Of a stretch of DNA of 64,000 bases, positions 1-8,698 are shown one piece after another. Every line of letters starts with the position of its first letter. The stretch's first letter is position 1. This stretch comes from G963663315 sp965214205 (lineage in GTDB: Bacteria; Pseudomonadota; Gammaproteobacteria; Arenicellales; Poriferihabitantaceae). Where the stretch lies: the NCBI GenBank assembly GCA_965214205.1, contig OZ243941.1:1984001-2048000 (forward strand), given 5' to 3'. The notes below the pieces were generated by a model. It was not told where the DNA came from and made no database searches. It was given only the letters and a program-made list of their open reading frames with translations. A program made the position numbers and the translations under genes.

Positions 1-1885
1 CAATCTCAAGCACGTCTTCCAGAGTCAGCGATTCGAAATACAACCGGTCAGACGTGTCGTAGTCGGTGGATACGGTTTCCGGGTTGCAATTCACCATGAT
101 CGTTTCGTAGCCATCCTCGCTTAACGCCATTGAGGCATGCACGCAGCAATAGTCGAACTCGATCCCCTGACCAATCCGGTTGGGTCCGCCGCCCAGCACG
201 ATGATTTTCTTCTTATCGGTCGGATTGGCTTCACACTCCTCTTCATAAGTCGAGTACAGATACGCCGTAGCGGTATCAAATTCGGCGGCGCAGGAATCGA
301 CCCGTTTGAATACCGGATGAATCGCGTTACGGTAGCGGTAGTCCCTGACCCGCTGTTCATCGAGTTTCATCAATCTGGCAATCCGGCAATCCGAAAACCC
401 TTTGGCCTTCCAGCCTCTCATGATGACGGGGGAAAGGCCGGTCAATTCCGATCCGGCAATCTCTCGCTCGGTTTCCACCAGCTCCTGTATCTGGGCCAGG
501 AACCAGTAGTCGATCCTGCAGGTCTGATAGATCGTGTCGATGCTCATTCCGGACCGGAAAGCCTCGGCAAGATACCAGGGCCTCCTGACGCCTGGAATTC
601 GCAGCTTCGAGGTCAGATAATCACGGCTATTGCCGTTATCAGGCACAGTCTGGTCATCCAGCCCGCTGCTGCCGATCTCAAGCCCCCGCAACGCCTTCTG
701 GAATGATTCCTGGAAGGTTCTTCCCATTGCCATGACTTCACCCACCGACTTCATTTGTGTGGTCAGGGTCGCGTCCGCCTGCGGGAATTTCTCGAAATCG
801 AATCGGGGAATCTTGGTCACGACATAGTCGATGCTCGGCTCGAACGAGGCCGGGGTCGCGCCATTGGTAATTTCGTTCCTCAATTCATCCAGGGTCAATC
901 CGACCGCGAGCCGAGCCGCCACCTTGGCGATGGGGAAGCCGGTGGCCTTGGAGGCCAGCGCCGAAGACCGTGACACCCTGGGATTCATTTCAATGATGAT
1001 CATCCGGCCATTGTCGGGGTTGATCGCGAACTGGACATTCGAGCCTCCCGTATCCACTCCGATCTCCCGCAACACGGCGATACTGGCGTCGCGCATGATC
1101 TGGTATTCCTTGTCGGTCAGTGTCTGCGCCGGCGCGACCGTGATGGAGTCACCGGTATGCACCCCCATCGGGTCCAGATTCTCAATCGCGCAAACAATAA
1201 TGCAGTTGTCGTTCCTGTCCCGAACCACTTCCATTTCATACTCTTTCCAACCGATGATGCTTTCCTCGATCAAAAGCTCATTGGTCGGCGAAGCGTCCAG
1301 GCCCCGGTTGCAGATTTCATCAAACTCATCCATGTTATAAGCAATCCCGCCGCCACTGCCGCCCAGGGTAAATGAAGGTCTGATAATTACCGGGAATCCG
1401 ATTTCCCCGACAATCCTGTGGGCATCCTCCAGAGAATGCGCCAGGTCACCGTTTGCGGTATCCAGATTGATCGCCGTCATGGCCTGACGGAACCGCTCCC
1501 GGTCTTCCGCCTTGTCTATCGCCTCACGGGTCGCGCCGATCATTTCAACATCGAACTGTTCCAGCACGCCATGCCGATTCAGGTCCAGGGCGCAGTTCAG
1601 CCCGGTTTGTCCGCCCATGGTCGGCAGTATCGCGTCCGGCCTTTCCGCCTCGATGATTTTAGCCACGGTTTGCCATCGGATCGGTTCTATATAGGTGGCG
1701 TCGGCAAAACCCGGGTCCGTCATAATGGTGGCGGGATTCGAGTTGACCAGTATGACCCGGTAGCCCTCCCGCTTGAGCGCCCTGCACGCCTGAACCCCGG
1801 AATAATCGAATTCACAGGCCTGGCCGATAATAATCGGTCCGGCGCCGATAATAAGAATGGATTGAATGTCTTCCCTTTTAGGCAT
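1..1885 (-). CDS. carB: Carbamoyl-phosphate synthase large subunit, N-terminal part (cut by window edge)
   Basis: This is the synthetase subunit that makes carbamoyl phosphate from bicarbonate, ATP and ammonia channelled from CarA, for pyrimidine and arginine synthesis. The reading frame is open to the window edge, so about 628 of the usual ~1070 residues are visible. It begins MPKREDIQSILIIGAGP and continues GQACEFDYSG, the family's standard N terminus. The first ATP-grasp half carries GGSGGG and EMNPRVSRSSALASKATG. Near residue 560 the second, carbamoyl-phosphate half opens with GGGPNRIGQGIEFDY. The ATG overlaps the carA stop by 8 nt (ATGCCTAA), which indicates translational coupling. The call is secure; the C-terminal half and allosteric domain lie outside the window. 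Confidence 0.97.
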   Translation of the reverse strand, partial: MPKREDIQSILIIGAGPIIIGQACEFDYSGVQACRALKREGYRVILVNSNPATIMTDPGFADATYIEPIRWQTVAKIIEAERPDAILPTMGGQTGLNCALDLNRHGVLEQFDVEMIGATREAIDKAEDRERFRQAMTAINLDTANGDLAHSLEDAHRIVGEIGFPVIIRPSFTLGGSGGGIAYNMDEFDEICNRGLDASPTNELLIEESIIGWKEYEMEVVRDRNDNCIIVCAIENLDPMGVHTGDSITVAPAQTLTDKEYQIMRDASIAVLREIGVDTGGSNVQFAINPDNGRMIIIEMNPRVSRSSALASKATGFPIAKVAARLAVGLTLDELRNEITNGATPASFEPSIDYVVTKIPRFDFEKFPQADATLTTQMKSVGEVMAMGRTFQESFQKALRGLEIGSSGLDDQTVPDNGNSRDYLTSKLRIPGVRRPWYLAEAFRSGMSIDTIYQTCRIDYWFLAQIQELVETEREIAGSELTGLSPVIMRGWKAKGFSDCRIARLMKLDEQRVRDYRYRNAIHPVFKRVDSCAAEFDTATAYLYSTYEEECEANPTDKKKIIVLGGGPNRIGQGIEFDYCCVHASMALSEDGYETIMVNCNPETVSTDYDTSDRLYFESLTLEDVLEI

Positions 1886-3023
1886 TGGACTTTCGCGTCT
1901 GGTCTGTTTCCATCATCCGGATGAAACGGTCGAACAAATAATCAATATCCTTCGGTCCGGGGCTGGCTTCGGGATGTCCCTGAAATGAAAATGCGGGAAC
2001 ATCAAGACGTTCGATCCCCTGTATCGTGTCATCGAACAGGGAGCGATGGGTGACCCGGATATGATCATCCAGTGATTCCGGTTGCACGGTAAATCCATGG
2101 TTCTGGCTGGTAATCAGGACTTGCCCGGTATCGAGGTCCTGTACCGGATGATTGGCTCCGTGGTGGCCGAATTTCATTTTCCCGGTTTTCGCGCCGCTCG
2201 CCAGGCACAGCAGTTGATGCCCCAGGCAGATGCCGAAGACGGGAATACCGGCTTTCAGGATTTGACTGATCGCGTTGATTGCGTAATCACAGGGTTCGGG
2301 GTCTCCCGGCCCATTGGACAGAAACACGCCGTCGGGGTTCATGGCCAATACCTCCTCGGCCGTGGTGGTTGCCGGAACCACCGTGACCGTACATCCCCGC
2401 CCGGCCAGTAACCGCATGATGTTATGCTTGACGCCAAAATCGAAAGCGACTACCGAGTATATGGATTGCCCCGCCGCCTGATAGCCCGATTCCAGGTCCC
2501 ATACTCCGCCATTCCATTGATAAACCCGGTCTGTCGTCACGACCGACGCCAGGTCCATGCCGGCCAGGCCGGGAAACGACCGGGCGGCAGCCAGCGCGCT
2601 GGCCTCGTCCGGGGATTCCTGTGCGCTGATACAGCCGCGTTGAGCGCCCTTGTCACGCAGGATACGGGTCAATTTACGGGTGTCGATTTCGCTGATCGCC
2701 ACCACGCCCCGGCGTTGCAGGTAATCAGGCAGAGACTCCCCGGAGCGCCAGTTGCTGTACCGGCCGGGCACATTTCTCACGATCAACCCGGAGCAGAATA
2801 TCCTGTCGGATTCCACATCTTCGGAGTTGACGCCTACATTACCGATATGAGGATAGGTCAGCGTGACCAGTTGTCTGGAGTATGAAGGGTCTGTCAGGAT
2901 TTCCTGATACCCGGTCATGGAAGTGTTGAAAACAACTTCCCCGGCGCTCAGGCCGTTGGCGCCGATTGATTTACCATGGAACGAACTGCCGTCTTCAAGA
3001 ACCAGCAGAGCAAGTGTGTTCAA
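1878..3023 (-). CDS. carA: Carbamoyl-phosphate synthase small (glutaminase) subunit
   Basis: CarA hydrolyses glutamine and passes ammonia to CarB. The 381-residue length is normal. The N-terminal CPSase domain (about residues 1-150) contains VFNTSMTGYQEILTDPSY. The class I glutamine amidotransferase domain (about 190-375) has the nucleophile Cys266 in GICLGHQLL and the His/Glu pair in FQGHPEASPGP. The start codon is TTG, chosen because a full GGAGG Shine-Dalgarno lies 5 nt upstream (3029-3033) and the N terminus MNTLALLVLEDGSSFHG fits the family. An intrinsic-terminator hairpin lies 50-80 nt upstream, between dapB and carA. carA may therefore have its own promoter, or that hairpin may act as an attenuator. 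Confidence 0.97.
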   Translation of the reverse strand: MNTLALLVLEDGSSFHGKSIGANGLSAGEVVFNTSMTGYQEILTDPSYSRQLVTLTYPHIGNVGVNSEDVESDRIFCSGLIVRNVPGRYSNWRSGESLPDYLQRRGVVAISEIDTRKLTRILRDKGAQRGCISAQESPDEASALAAARSFPGLAGMDLASVVTTDRVYQWNGGVWDLESGYQAAGQSIYSVVAFDFGVKHNIMRLLAGRGCTVTVVPATTTAEEVLAMNPDGVFLSNGPGDPEPCDYAINAISQILKAGIPVFGICLGHQLLCLASGAKTGKMKFGHHGANHPVQDLDTGQVLITSQNHGFTVQPESLDDHIRVTHRSLFDDTIQGIERLDVPAFSFQGHPEASPGPKDIDYLFDRFIRMMETDQTRKSNA

Positions 3024-3072
3024 TAAAACCTCCAGTCAAGCCTCAAACATCCCGGACCCGAAAAACGCGCCT

Positions 3073-3103
3073 AAAAAAAGGGGAAAACCGGGCGGTTTCC
3101 CCC
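3073..3103 (-). terminator. Intrinsic terminator between dapB and carA
   Basis: On the minus strand the arms CGGTTTTCCCC and GGGGAAACCG (one bulged base) form a GC-rich stem, followed directly by seven T residues at 3079-3073. It lies about 50 nt after the dapB stop and about 50 nt before carA. It probably ends the serS-dapB transcript. Because carA follows in the same direction, it could instead be a conditional attenuator. Confidence 0.75.
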
Positions 3104-3154
3104 TGTTCCATCGGGTCAATGAACCCCATATTCTACCTGCTGAGCGAGTTTCAA

Positions 3155-3952
3155 TCAATCAAGATTGAGCACATCCCGCATGCTGTAGAAGCCCTTTTCC
3201 TGTTGCGCCAGCCAGACTGCGGCACGCACCGCTCCACGCGCGAAAATCTTGCGGTCGGTTGCGCGATGGGTGATCTCGATACGTTCGCTGTCACCGATAA
3301 ACAGGACGGTATGCTCGCCCGCGATATCGCCGCCGCGGATCGTGGAAAACCCGATGGCGCCGGATTCGCGCTCACCGGTCTGGCCGTGGCGGGCAAATGT
3401 GCCGCAACCCGGAAAGTCCCGGCCCAGCGCATCCGCCGCCGCCCCGCCAAGCAACAGCGCGGTTCCCGATGGCGCGTCTGCCTTGTGGCGGTGATGGGCT
3501 TCTACCACTTCAATATCGACAACATCACCGAGCGCCTTACTGGCCATTTCGACCAGCGCCACACACAGGTTGATGCCGACACTGGTATTGGCGGCCAACA
3601 GCGTCGGGATTGAATCAGCCGCATCTACAACCTGTTGATTGTGCGCCGGATCAAGTCCGGTCGTACCGATCAGGATCGCCGCGTTACATGACTGGCAGAT
3701 ATCGAGGTGGTCCGCCACCGCGGCCGGACTCGAAAAATCAATCATTACATCAAAATCGGGATTTTCAATCGTGTCGGTGATCCGGACCCCCGGTTCCGGC
3801 AACCCGGCCACTTCCCCGATGCGCCGACCAACCATATCACTGCCCGCCCTCTCAAGCGCGCCAACAACGGTCAGGCCATCCACCGGGTACAGTTCACGTG
3901 CAATCGCCGACCCCATTCGACCGGCCGCCCCGGACAGGACAATTTTCAGCAT
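3155..3952 (-). CDS. dapB: 4-hydroxy-tetrahydrodipicolinate reductase
   Basis: DapB performs the NAD(P)H-dependent reduction in the diaminopimelate/lysine pathway, feeding peptidoglycan and lysine synthesis in the cytoplasm. The protein has 265 residues, close to the family norm of about 270. The N-terminal Rossmann motif is LSGAAGRMGSAI. The active-site and substrate-binding block is EAHHRHKADAPSGTA, with the conserved HH and K. The nucleotide-site loop GTTGLD is also present. The ATG start gives MLKIVLSGAAG, the usual beginning. It lies downstream of serS with about a 40-nt gap and is followed by a strong terminator. Its position just before carAB is a common arrangement in Gammaproteobacteria. 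Confidence 0.97.
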   Translation of the reverse strand: MLKIVLSGAAGRMGSAIARELYPVDGLTVVGALERAGSDMVGRRIGEVAGLPEPGVRITDTIENPDFDVMIDFSSPAAVADHLDICQSCNAAILIGTTGLDPAHNQQVVDAADSIPTLLAANTSVGINLCVALVEMASKALGDVVDIEVVEAHHRHKADAPSGTALLLGGAAADALGRDFPGCGTFARHGQTGERESGAIGFSTIRGGDIAGEHTVLFIGDSERIEITHRATDRKIFARGAVRAAVWLAQQEKGFYSMRDVLNLD

Positions 3953-3992
3953 TTTACCAGTTATACCTCTATCATACTGTCTGCGTCACCCG

Positions 3993-5288
3993 TCAGGGCT
4001 GTCCGCATACCGCTTGGGTGATCCTGTCGAGGCCGCCCATCCAGGGTATCAGGGCATCCGGAACAGAAATGCTGCCATCGGCATTCTGGCAGTTCTCCAT
4101 CACGGCGACCAGAGCGCGGCCCACCGCCACACCGGATCCGTTCAGGGTATGCACCGGCTCGGGTTTCCCGGTAGCCGGATTGCGCCAGCGCGCCTTCATC
4201 CTGCGAGCCTGGAATCCTTCGACATTACTGCACGAGGATATTTCGCGGTATTGATTCTGGCTTGGAATCCATACTTCCAGGTCAAAGGTCTTGGCGGCCG
4301 CGAAACCCATATCTCCGGTACACAGGGTGATCACGCGGTAAGGCAGTTCCAGCGCCTGCAGGATGGCTTCGGCATGGCCGGTCATCTGGTCCAGAGCCAG
4401 CCAGGATTGGTCGGGTCTGGCAATATGCACCATTTCGACTTTTTCAAACTGGTGCTGTCGAATCATGCCCCGGGTATCCCTGCCATAGGAACCGGCTTCT
4501 CTTCGAAAGCAGGGAGTATGGGCGACAAACCGGAGCGGCAGCGAATCAGCGTCCAGAATCCGGCCGGCCACAAGATTGGTCAACGGTACTTCAGCGGTCG
4601 GTATCAGATAATACGCCGGGCTGTCGGCTGTGCGAAACTGATCCTCTTCAAACTTGGGTAACTGCCCGGTTCCGAACAGGGTCTGTTGATTGACCAGCAA
4701 CGGAACGTTGACTTCGATATAACCGTGTTCGCGAACGTGAAAATCCAGCATGAATTGCGCCAGCGCCCGGTGCAGCCTGGCCAGACCGCTGGTCATCACG
4801 ACAAATCTCGACCCGGCCAGTTTCGACGCGGTCTCATAATCCATCTGATCCAGGCCTTCACCCAGGGCGACATGATCCTGGACCGGAAAATCGAATGACC
4901 GGGGGGCGCCCCATCGCCGAACTTCGATATTGTCCTGTTCATCGCGGCCCACAGGCACACTTTCGTCCGCCACATTCGGAATTTCACTGAGCAGCGCCGA
5001 CAGTTTTTGCTGGATGTCGCCAAGCCCGGCCTTTTTGTCCTTCAGTTGTCCACCAAGATCGTCCACAGAATCGAGAATTGGCTGAATATCCCGGCCTTCG
5101 GCTTTTGCCGTCCCGATTTGCTTCGATACCCGGTTCCTTTGCTCCTGCAGACTTTCGATTTCACTTTGCAGCGATTTGCGCTGGTTCTCAAGACTCTGGT
5201 AATAACCGGTATCCAGAGTATATCCCCTGGCCTGCAGCTTTTCCGCCAGGTGGTCAATGTTCCGCTTCAGTAACTGTGGGTCCAACAC
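3993..5288 (-). CDS. serS: Seryl-tRNA synthetase
   Basis: This class II aminoacyl-tRNA synthetase charges tRNA-Ser (and tRNA-Sec where present). It has 431 residues. Residues ~1-110 form the long antiparallel coiled-coil arm that contacts the tRNA (KSLQSEIESLQEQRNRVSKQ). The catalytic domain has motif 2 in FRREAGSYGRDTRGMIRQHQF and motif 3 in VGRALVAVMENCQNADG, ending in the family signature SISVPDALIPWMGG. The start codon is GTG, giving MLDPQLLKRN, which aligns with the usual MLDPxLLR start. It is part of a same-strand run ftsK-lolA-crcB-serS. In Pseudomonas rarA usually lies between lolA and crcB; here it is absent. Confidence 0.97.
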   Translation of the reverse strand: MLDPQLLKRNIDHLAEKLQARGYTLDTGYYQSLENQRKSLQSEIESLQEQRNRVSKQIGTAKAEGRDIQPILDSVDDLGGQLKDKKAGLGDIQQKLSALLSEIPNVADESVPVGRDEQDNIEVRRWGAPRSFDFPVQDHVALGEGLDQMDYETASKLAGSRFVVMTSGLARLHRALAQFMLDFHVREHGYIEVNVPLLVNQQTLFGTGQLPKFEEDQFRTADSPAYYLIPTAEVPLTNLVAGRILDADSLPLRFVAHTPCFRREAGSYGRDTRGMIRQHQFEKVEMVHIARPDQSWLALDQMTGHAEAILQALELPYRVITLCTGDMGFAAAKTFDLEVWIPSQNQYREISSCSNVEGFQARRMKARWRNPATGKPEPVHTLNGSGVAVGRALVAVMENCQNADGSISVPDALIPWMGGLDRITQAVCGQP

Positions 5289-5321
5289 GATCAGTTCAAG
5301 CCTTAAAAGAACAAACGAGAT

Positions 5322-5705
5322 TCAGGACGCGGCAAAAAACCGCCCGATCTGCAATCCTGCGGCGGCGGCCACGACACATGTCAATACACTGGCGATTATA
5401 TTCAACAATGCCTTTAACCAAAAGCCCGACTGGACAAGATTAACGGTCTCGAGTGAAAAAGTCGAAAATGTGGTGAAACCGCCGAGTATGCCGAAAATAA
5501 TAAACGCCCGGAGAAGCTCGTTGTCCGCAAAACGCTGGTGGATCACCGCATAGCAGAACCCGACCAGCAGAGAACCCAGAATATTGACGGACAAGGTGCC
5601 AATTGGAAAACCCGACGACAAGAACCGATGCTGGACAGTCACCGACAGCCAGAAACGAAGAACAGAACCGAGGGCGCCTCCCAGGGCGATTAACAGCCAG
5701 TTCAT
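5322..5705 (-). CDS. crcB: Fluoride ion channel CrcB/Fluc
   Basis: This small inner-membrane protein of 127 residues works as a dual-topology dimer that expels fluoride. Four hydrophobic segments are visible, starting LLIALGGALGSVLRFWLSV. The diagnostic motif GGFTTFSTFSLE lies near residue 75, with the phenylalanine and threonine residues that line the fluoride pathway. An N-terminal GALGSVLRF motif is also typical. It follows lolA by 3 nt and precedes serS by about 30 nt, so the three are probably co-transcribed. I see no fluoride riboswitch upstream; the region is occupied by the lolA coding sequence. Confidence 0.95.
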   Translation of the reverse strand: MNWLLIALGGALGSVLRFWLSVTVQHRFLSSGFPIGTLSVNILGSLLVGFCYAVIHQRFADNELLRAFIIFGILGGFTTFSTFSLETVNLVQSGFWLKALLNIIASVLTCVVAAAAGLQIGRFFAAS

Positions 5706-5708
5706 CGA

Positions 5709-6344
5709 CTATTCGGTGTTGTCGATGATGTCCACCCCGTCTGGAGGAACAAAATTGAACACACTTTCCGAAATGGGTTCGTTTTCCTTCAGGTCAACAA
5801 AGCTGATCCGGGTTCTCTGGCCCAGATTGTCCAGCAATTCCATCAGTCTCAACCGATTGTCCTCGAATCCGATCCGTATTTCCCGAAATTCGCTTTCCGG
5901 ATCTTTCGGGATCAGATTGACCCAGTCAAACCGTCCCTGAGCGCCAATCTCTTCAATAACATGGCTTTTTTCAATATCTCCCGACTCGGACAGCAGCAAG
6001 GCCGGAGAGGTTCCCAATGCCTGGGTCTGGCTCTGCACTGTGACCTGCTCCAGCTCAATGTCATACACCCACACATTTTCACCGTCGCCGACGATTTCCT
6101 GGGCTTCGGGAAGCTCATAGTTCCATCGAAACAGTCCGGGCCTGCGGACCCACACCGTACCCTGGCCGTCATTGATTTCGGTCAACGATTCATCCAGAAC
6201 CACCTGGCCGAACCGGGCCTTGAACGACAGGATTTCGTCGAAAAAATAATTCAACGCATCGGCGCCGGGGCCGGCGGCGGCGCTGGTCGTCAGCAGCACG
6301 GACAAGGCAACGCTCGGCAGCAGGTTCAGTAACGGTTTTTTCAT
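5709..6344 (-). CDS. lolA: Outer-membrane lipoprotein carrier protein LolA
   Basis: LolA is the periplasmic chaperone that carries lipoproteins from LolCDE to LolB. The ATG chosen gives MKKPLLNLLPSVALSVLL, a clean signal peptide with likely cleavage after TTSAAA. The mature protein shows family features: SFKARFGQVV near its start, QGTVWVRRPGLFRWNYE, and VWVYDIELEQVTV. The length of 211 residues is normal. An alternative GTG start 15 nt upstream overlaps the ftsK stop (GTGA) and would add five residues. The ATG gives the better signal peptide, though the overlap suggests translational coupling either way. It sits directly after ftsK, as in many Gammaproteobacteria. Confidence 0.95.
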   Translation of the reverse strand: MKKPLLNLLPSVALSVLLTTSAAAGPGADALNYFFDEILSFKARFGQVVLDESLTEINDGQGTVWVRRPGLFRWNYELPEAQEIVGDGENVWVYDIELEQVTVQSQTQALGTSPALLLSESGDIEKSHVIEEIGAQGRFDWVNLIPKDPESEFREIRIGFEDNRLRLMELLDNLGQRTRISFVDLKENEPISESVFNFVPPDGVDIIDNTE

Positions 6345-6355
6345 GGTTTTCCGAT

Positions 6356-8659
6356 TCACTCGACTTCAGGCGGTCCGGGAGCGAGCACCTCCCGTTTGCC
6401 GTTGACCGAAGGCGATACCACCCCGGTCCGCTCCATGGTTTCGATCATTCTGGCCGCCCGATTGTAACCCACCCGCAAGACACGCTGCACGGAAGAAATG
6501 GAGGCTTTCCCGCTTTGGGTGACAAAACGGACAGCCTCGTCATACAACGGGTCCTCCTCCCCTTCTCCGTCCGCAGCCGCGCCTGGAGAGCCATTGTCCA
6601 GGGCGCTTTCGGTGATTTCCTCATCGTAGACGGGCTGCCCCAGTTTTTTTAGATCAGCGACAATCTTCGCGACCTCTTCATCCGAGACAAAAGAGCCATG
6701 CACCCGCTGGGTAAAACCGACGCCGGGAGGAAGAAACAACATATCGCCCTGCCCCAGGAGTTGCTCGGCGCCCATCTGGTCCAACACAGTTCTGGAATCA
6801 ACGCGCGATGAGACCTGAAACGCCATTCTGGCAGGCACATTCGCCTTGATCAAGCCCGTCACCACATCCACCGAAGGCCGTTGGGTCGCAAGTACCAGAT
6901 GGATGCCCGCGGCCCTGGCGCGCTGCGCGATGCGTATGATTATTTCCTCGATTTTCTTACCCGCTACCATCATCAGGTCAGCCAATTCATCCACGATAAC
7001 AACAATATAGGGTAATGCCGTGAGTATCTCCGGTTCGGCATTTTCATTTTCCTCCGCGTCCGGGAGGGGGTTGACCAATGGACTGCCGGCGTTGGCCGCG
7101 GTTTCCACCTTGCGGTTGAAGCCCGTGATATTGCGCACGGAAACTTCCGCCATCAACCGGAATCGGCGATCCATCTCGACAATGCACCAGCGCAGCGCGT
7201 TCGCCGCCTTGTTCATGTCGGTCACGACCGGCGTCAGCAAATGAGGAATGCCGTCATAGACAGACAGTTCAAGAAACTTCGGGTCCACCATGATCATTCG
7301 CACCTGTTCGGGAGTGGACTTATAAATCAGGCTCAGAATCAGGGCGTTGACGCAAACAGATTTCCCCGACCCGGTGGTTCCCGCAATCAACAGATGCGGC
7401 ATTGCAGAGAGATCGGAAATCACCGGATTGCCTGCGATATCCTTGCCCAGCACCAGCGTCAACGGCGAGTCGCTGCTTTCATATTCGTTCGACGACAGGC
7501 CTTCTATCAGCCGCACGATTTCCCTGTGCTTGTTCGGGACCTCGATGCCAACGGTCGATTTACCCGGAATGTTTTCGACCACCCGGACACTGGCAACCGA
7601 CAGGGAACGCGCCAGGTCACGGGACAAACCCACAATCTGGCTCGCCTTGACGCCAGCTGCGGGTTCTATCTCGAAACGCGTGATGACCGGTCCTGGGCAG
7701 ACCGCTTCCACGGTGATATAGACATTGAAGTCCTTCAGCTTCTGGATCAGCAATCGGGACATCGTCTCCAGAACTTCCGTGGAATAACCCCTGCCGTCCG
7801 CAACCACCGGGTCGAGCAGCGACAATTCGGGTAATGCGCCTCCGCTTTTCGGTTCCGGCGAAACGGGCGGGCTTTCCGGCTTTTCAGGCTCGTCCCGCCC
7901 GGCGTCCTGAATCAGGGGTTCTATCTTCGGCGACTGGCTCGAAGGCGGCTCTGGCCTGGACTTTTTGACCGGGGGCTTTTTCACCTTGCCGGGCTTTTTA
8001 CGCTTCCTGTCAACGAGCAGGGCTTCGATTTTCCTTCTGACCCAGCCTGCGGCAACGAAAGCCAGATAGCCGGTACGGTCCATCAGGGTCAACCATGAAA
8101 AGTGCCCGACCAGCGTAATCCCGGTGATCAGCAGGCCGAGCAGAATCACCGTGGCGCCAACGGTTCCAAAATTCAACTGCAGCGGCCGGGCTCCGTATTG
8201 ACCGATAATTCCTCCTGCGTTGAAATTGATTGCCGCGTCGTGAATCGGGAAATAGATATGTTCCAGAACGCAGGCGCCGGTCATCGCGGCTACAAATCCG
8301 AAAATCGTCAGGAAATATCTGAAATCCGTCGCCTTGTCCAAAAACCGTTCCCGATACCTGCGCCATACCGTGACACACAGAAGAATCAGGAACAGCCAGG
8401 ACATTCGCCCGAACACGGTGTACAGCAGGTCGGAAATCCAGGCGCCCACCTTGCCCCCGGTATTGATGATTTCCTTTGCGCTGCCTGTATGCGTAGGCCC
8501 GGGATCAACGGGAGACCAGGTGAACAGGGAAATGAACAAATATCCAAACAGCGCGATAACAGAGATTATCCCGGCTTCCCGCAGCATGGGCCGGAGGCTT
8601 TTTGGAAAACCCGGGCCGGTTTTCAGAGCTTTCAGGATTTTCTTTCTGGTTTTGTTCAC
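6356..8659 (-). CDS. ftsK: DNA translocase FtsK
   Basis: FtsK is a septal DNA pump that clears and sorts chromosome dimers at division. It has 767 residues. The N-terminal membrane domain (about residues 25-210) shows four to five hydrophobic helices. A short Pro/Lys-rich linker follows (about 215-275), much shorter than in E. coli. The RecA-like motor has Walker A in LLIAGTTGSGKSVCVN and Walker B in YIVVIVDELADLMMV. The C-terminal winged-helix gamma domain, DEAVRFVTQSGKASISSVQR, recognises KOPS sites and contacts XerD. The start codon is GTG. It is the first of the ftsK-lolA-crcB-serS run, about 40 nt after rluC. Confidence 0.97.
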   Translation of the reverse strand: MNKTRKKILKALKTGPGFPKSLRPMLREAGIISVIALFGYLFISLFTWSPVDPGPTHTGSAKEIINTGGKVGAWISDLLYTVFGRMSWLFLILLCVTVWRRYRERFLDKATDFRYFLTIFGFVAAMTGACVLEHIYFPIHDAAINFNAGGIIGQYGARPLQLNFGTVGATVILLGLLITGITLVGHFSWLTLMDRTGYLAFVAAGWVRRKIEALLVDRKRKKPGKVKKPPVKKSRPEPPSSQSPKIEPLIQDAGRDEPEKPESPPVSPEPKSGGALPELSLLDPVVADGRGYSTEVLETMSRLLIQKLKDFNVYITVEAVCPGPVITRFEIEPAAGVKASQIVGLSRDLARSLSVASVRVVENIPGKSTVGIEVPNKHREIVRLIEGLSSNEYESSDSPLTLVLGKDIAGNPVISDLSAMPHLLIAGTTGSGKSVCVNALILSLIYKSTPEQVRMIMVDPKFLELSVYDGIPHLLTPVVTDMNKAANALRWCIVEMDRRFRLMAEVSVRNITGFNRKVETAANAGSPLVNPLPDAEENENAEPEILTALPYIVVIVDELADLMMVAGKKIEEIIIRIAQRARAAGIHLVLATQRPSVDVVTGLIKANVPARMAFQVSSRVDSRTVLDQMGAEQLLGQGDMLFLPPGVGFTQRVHGSFVSDEEVAKIVADLKKLGQPVYDEEITESALDNGSPGAAADGEGEEDPLYDEAVRFVTQSGKASISSVQRVLRVGYNRAARMIETMERTGVVSPSVNGKREVLAPGPPEVE

Positions 8660-8698
8660 CGGGCAATCAATCTGATTGAATCAGACCGGATTCTAGCA

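Noticed and set aside
5706..6344. Fluoride riboswitch for crcB
   Set aside because: The region upstream of crcB is the lolA coding sequence, with a 3-nt gap and no riboswitch core.
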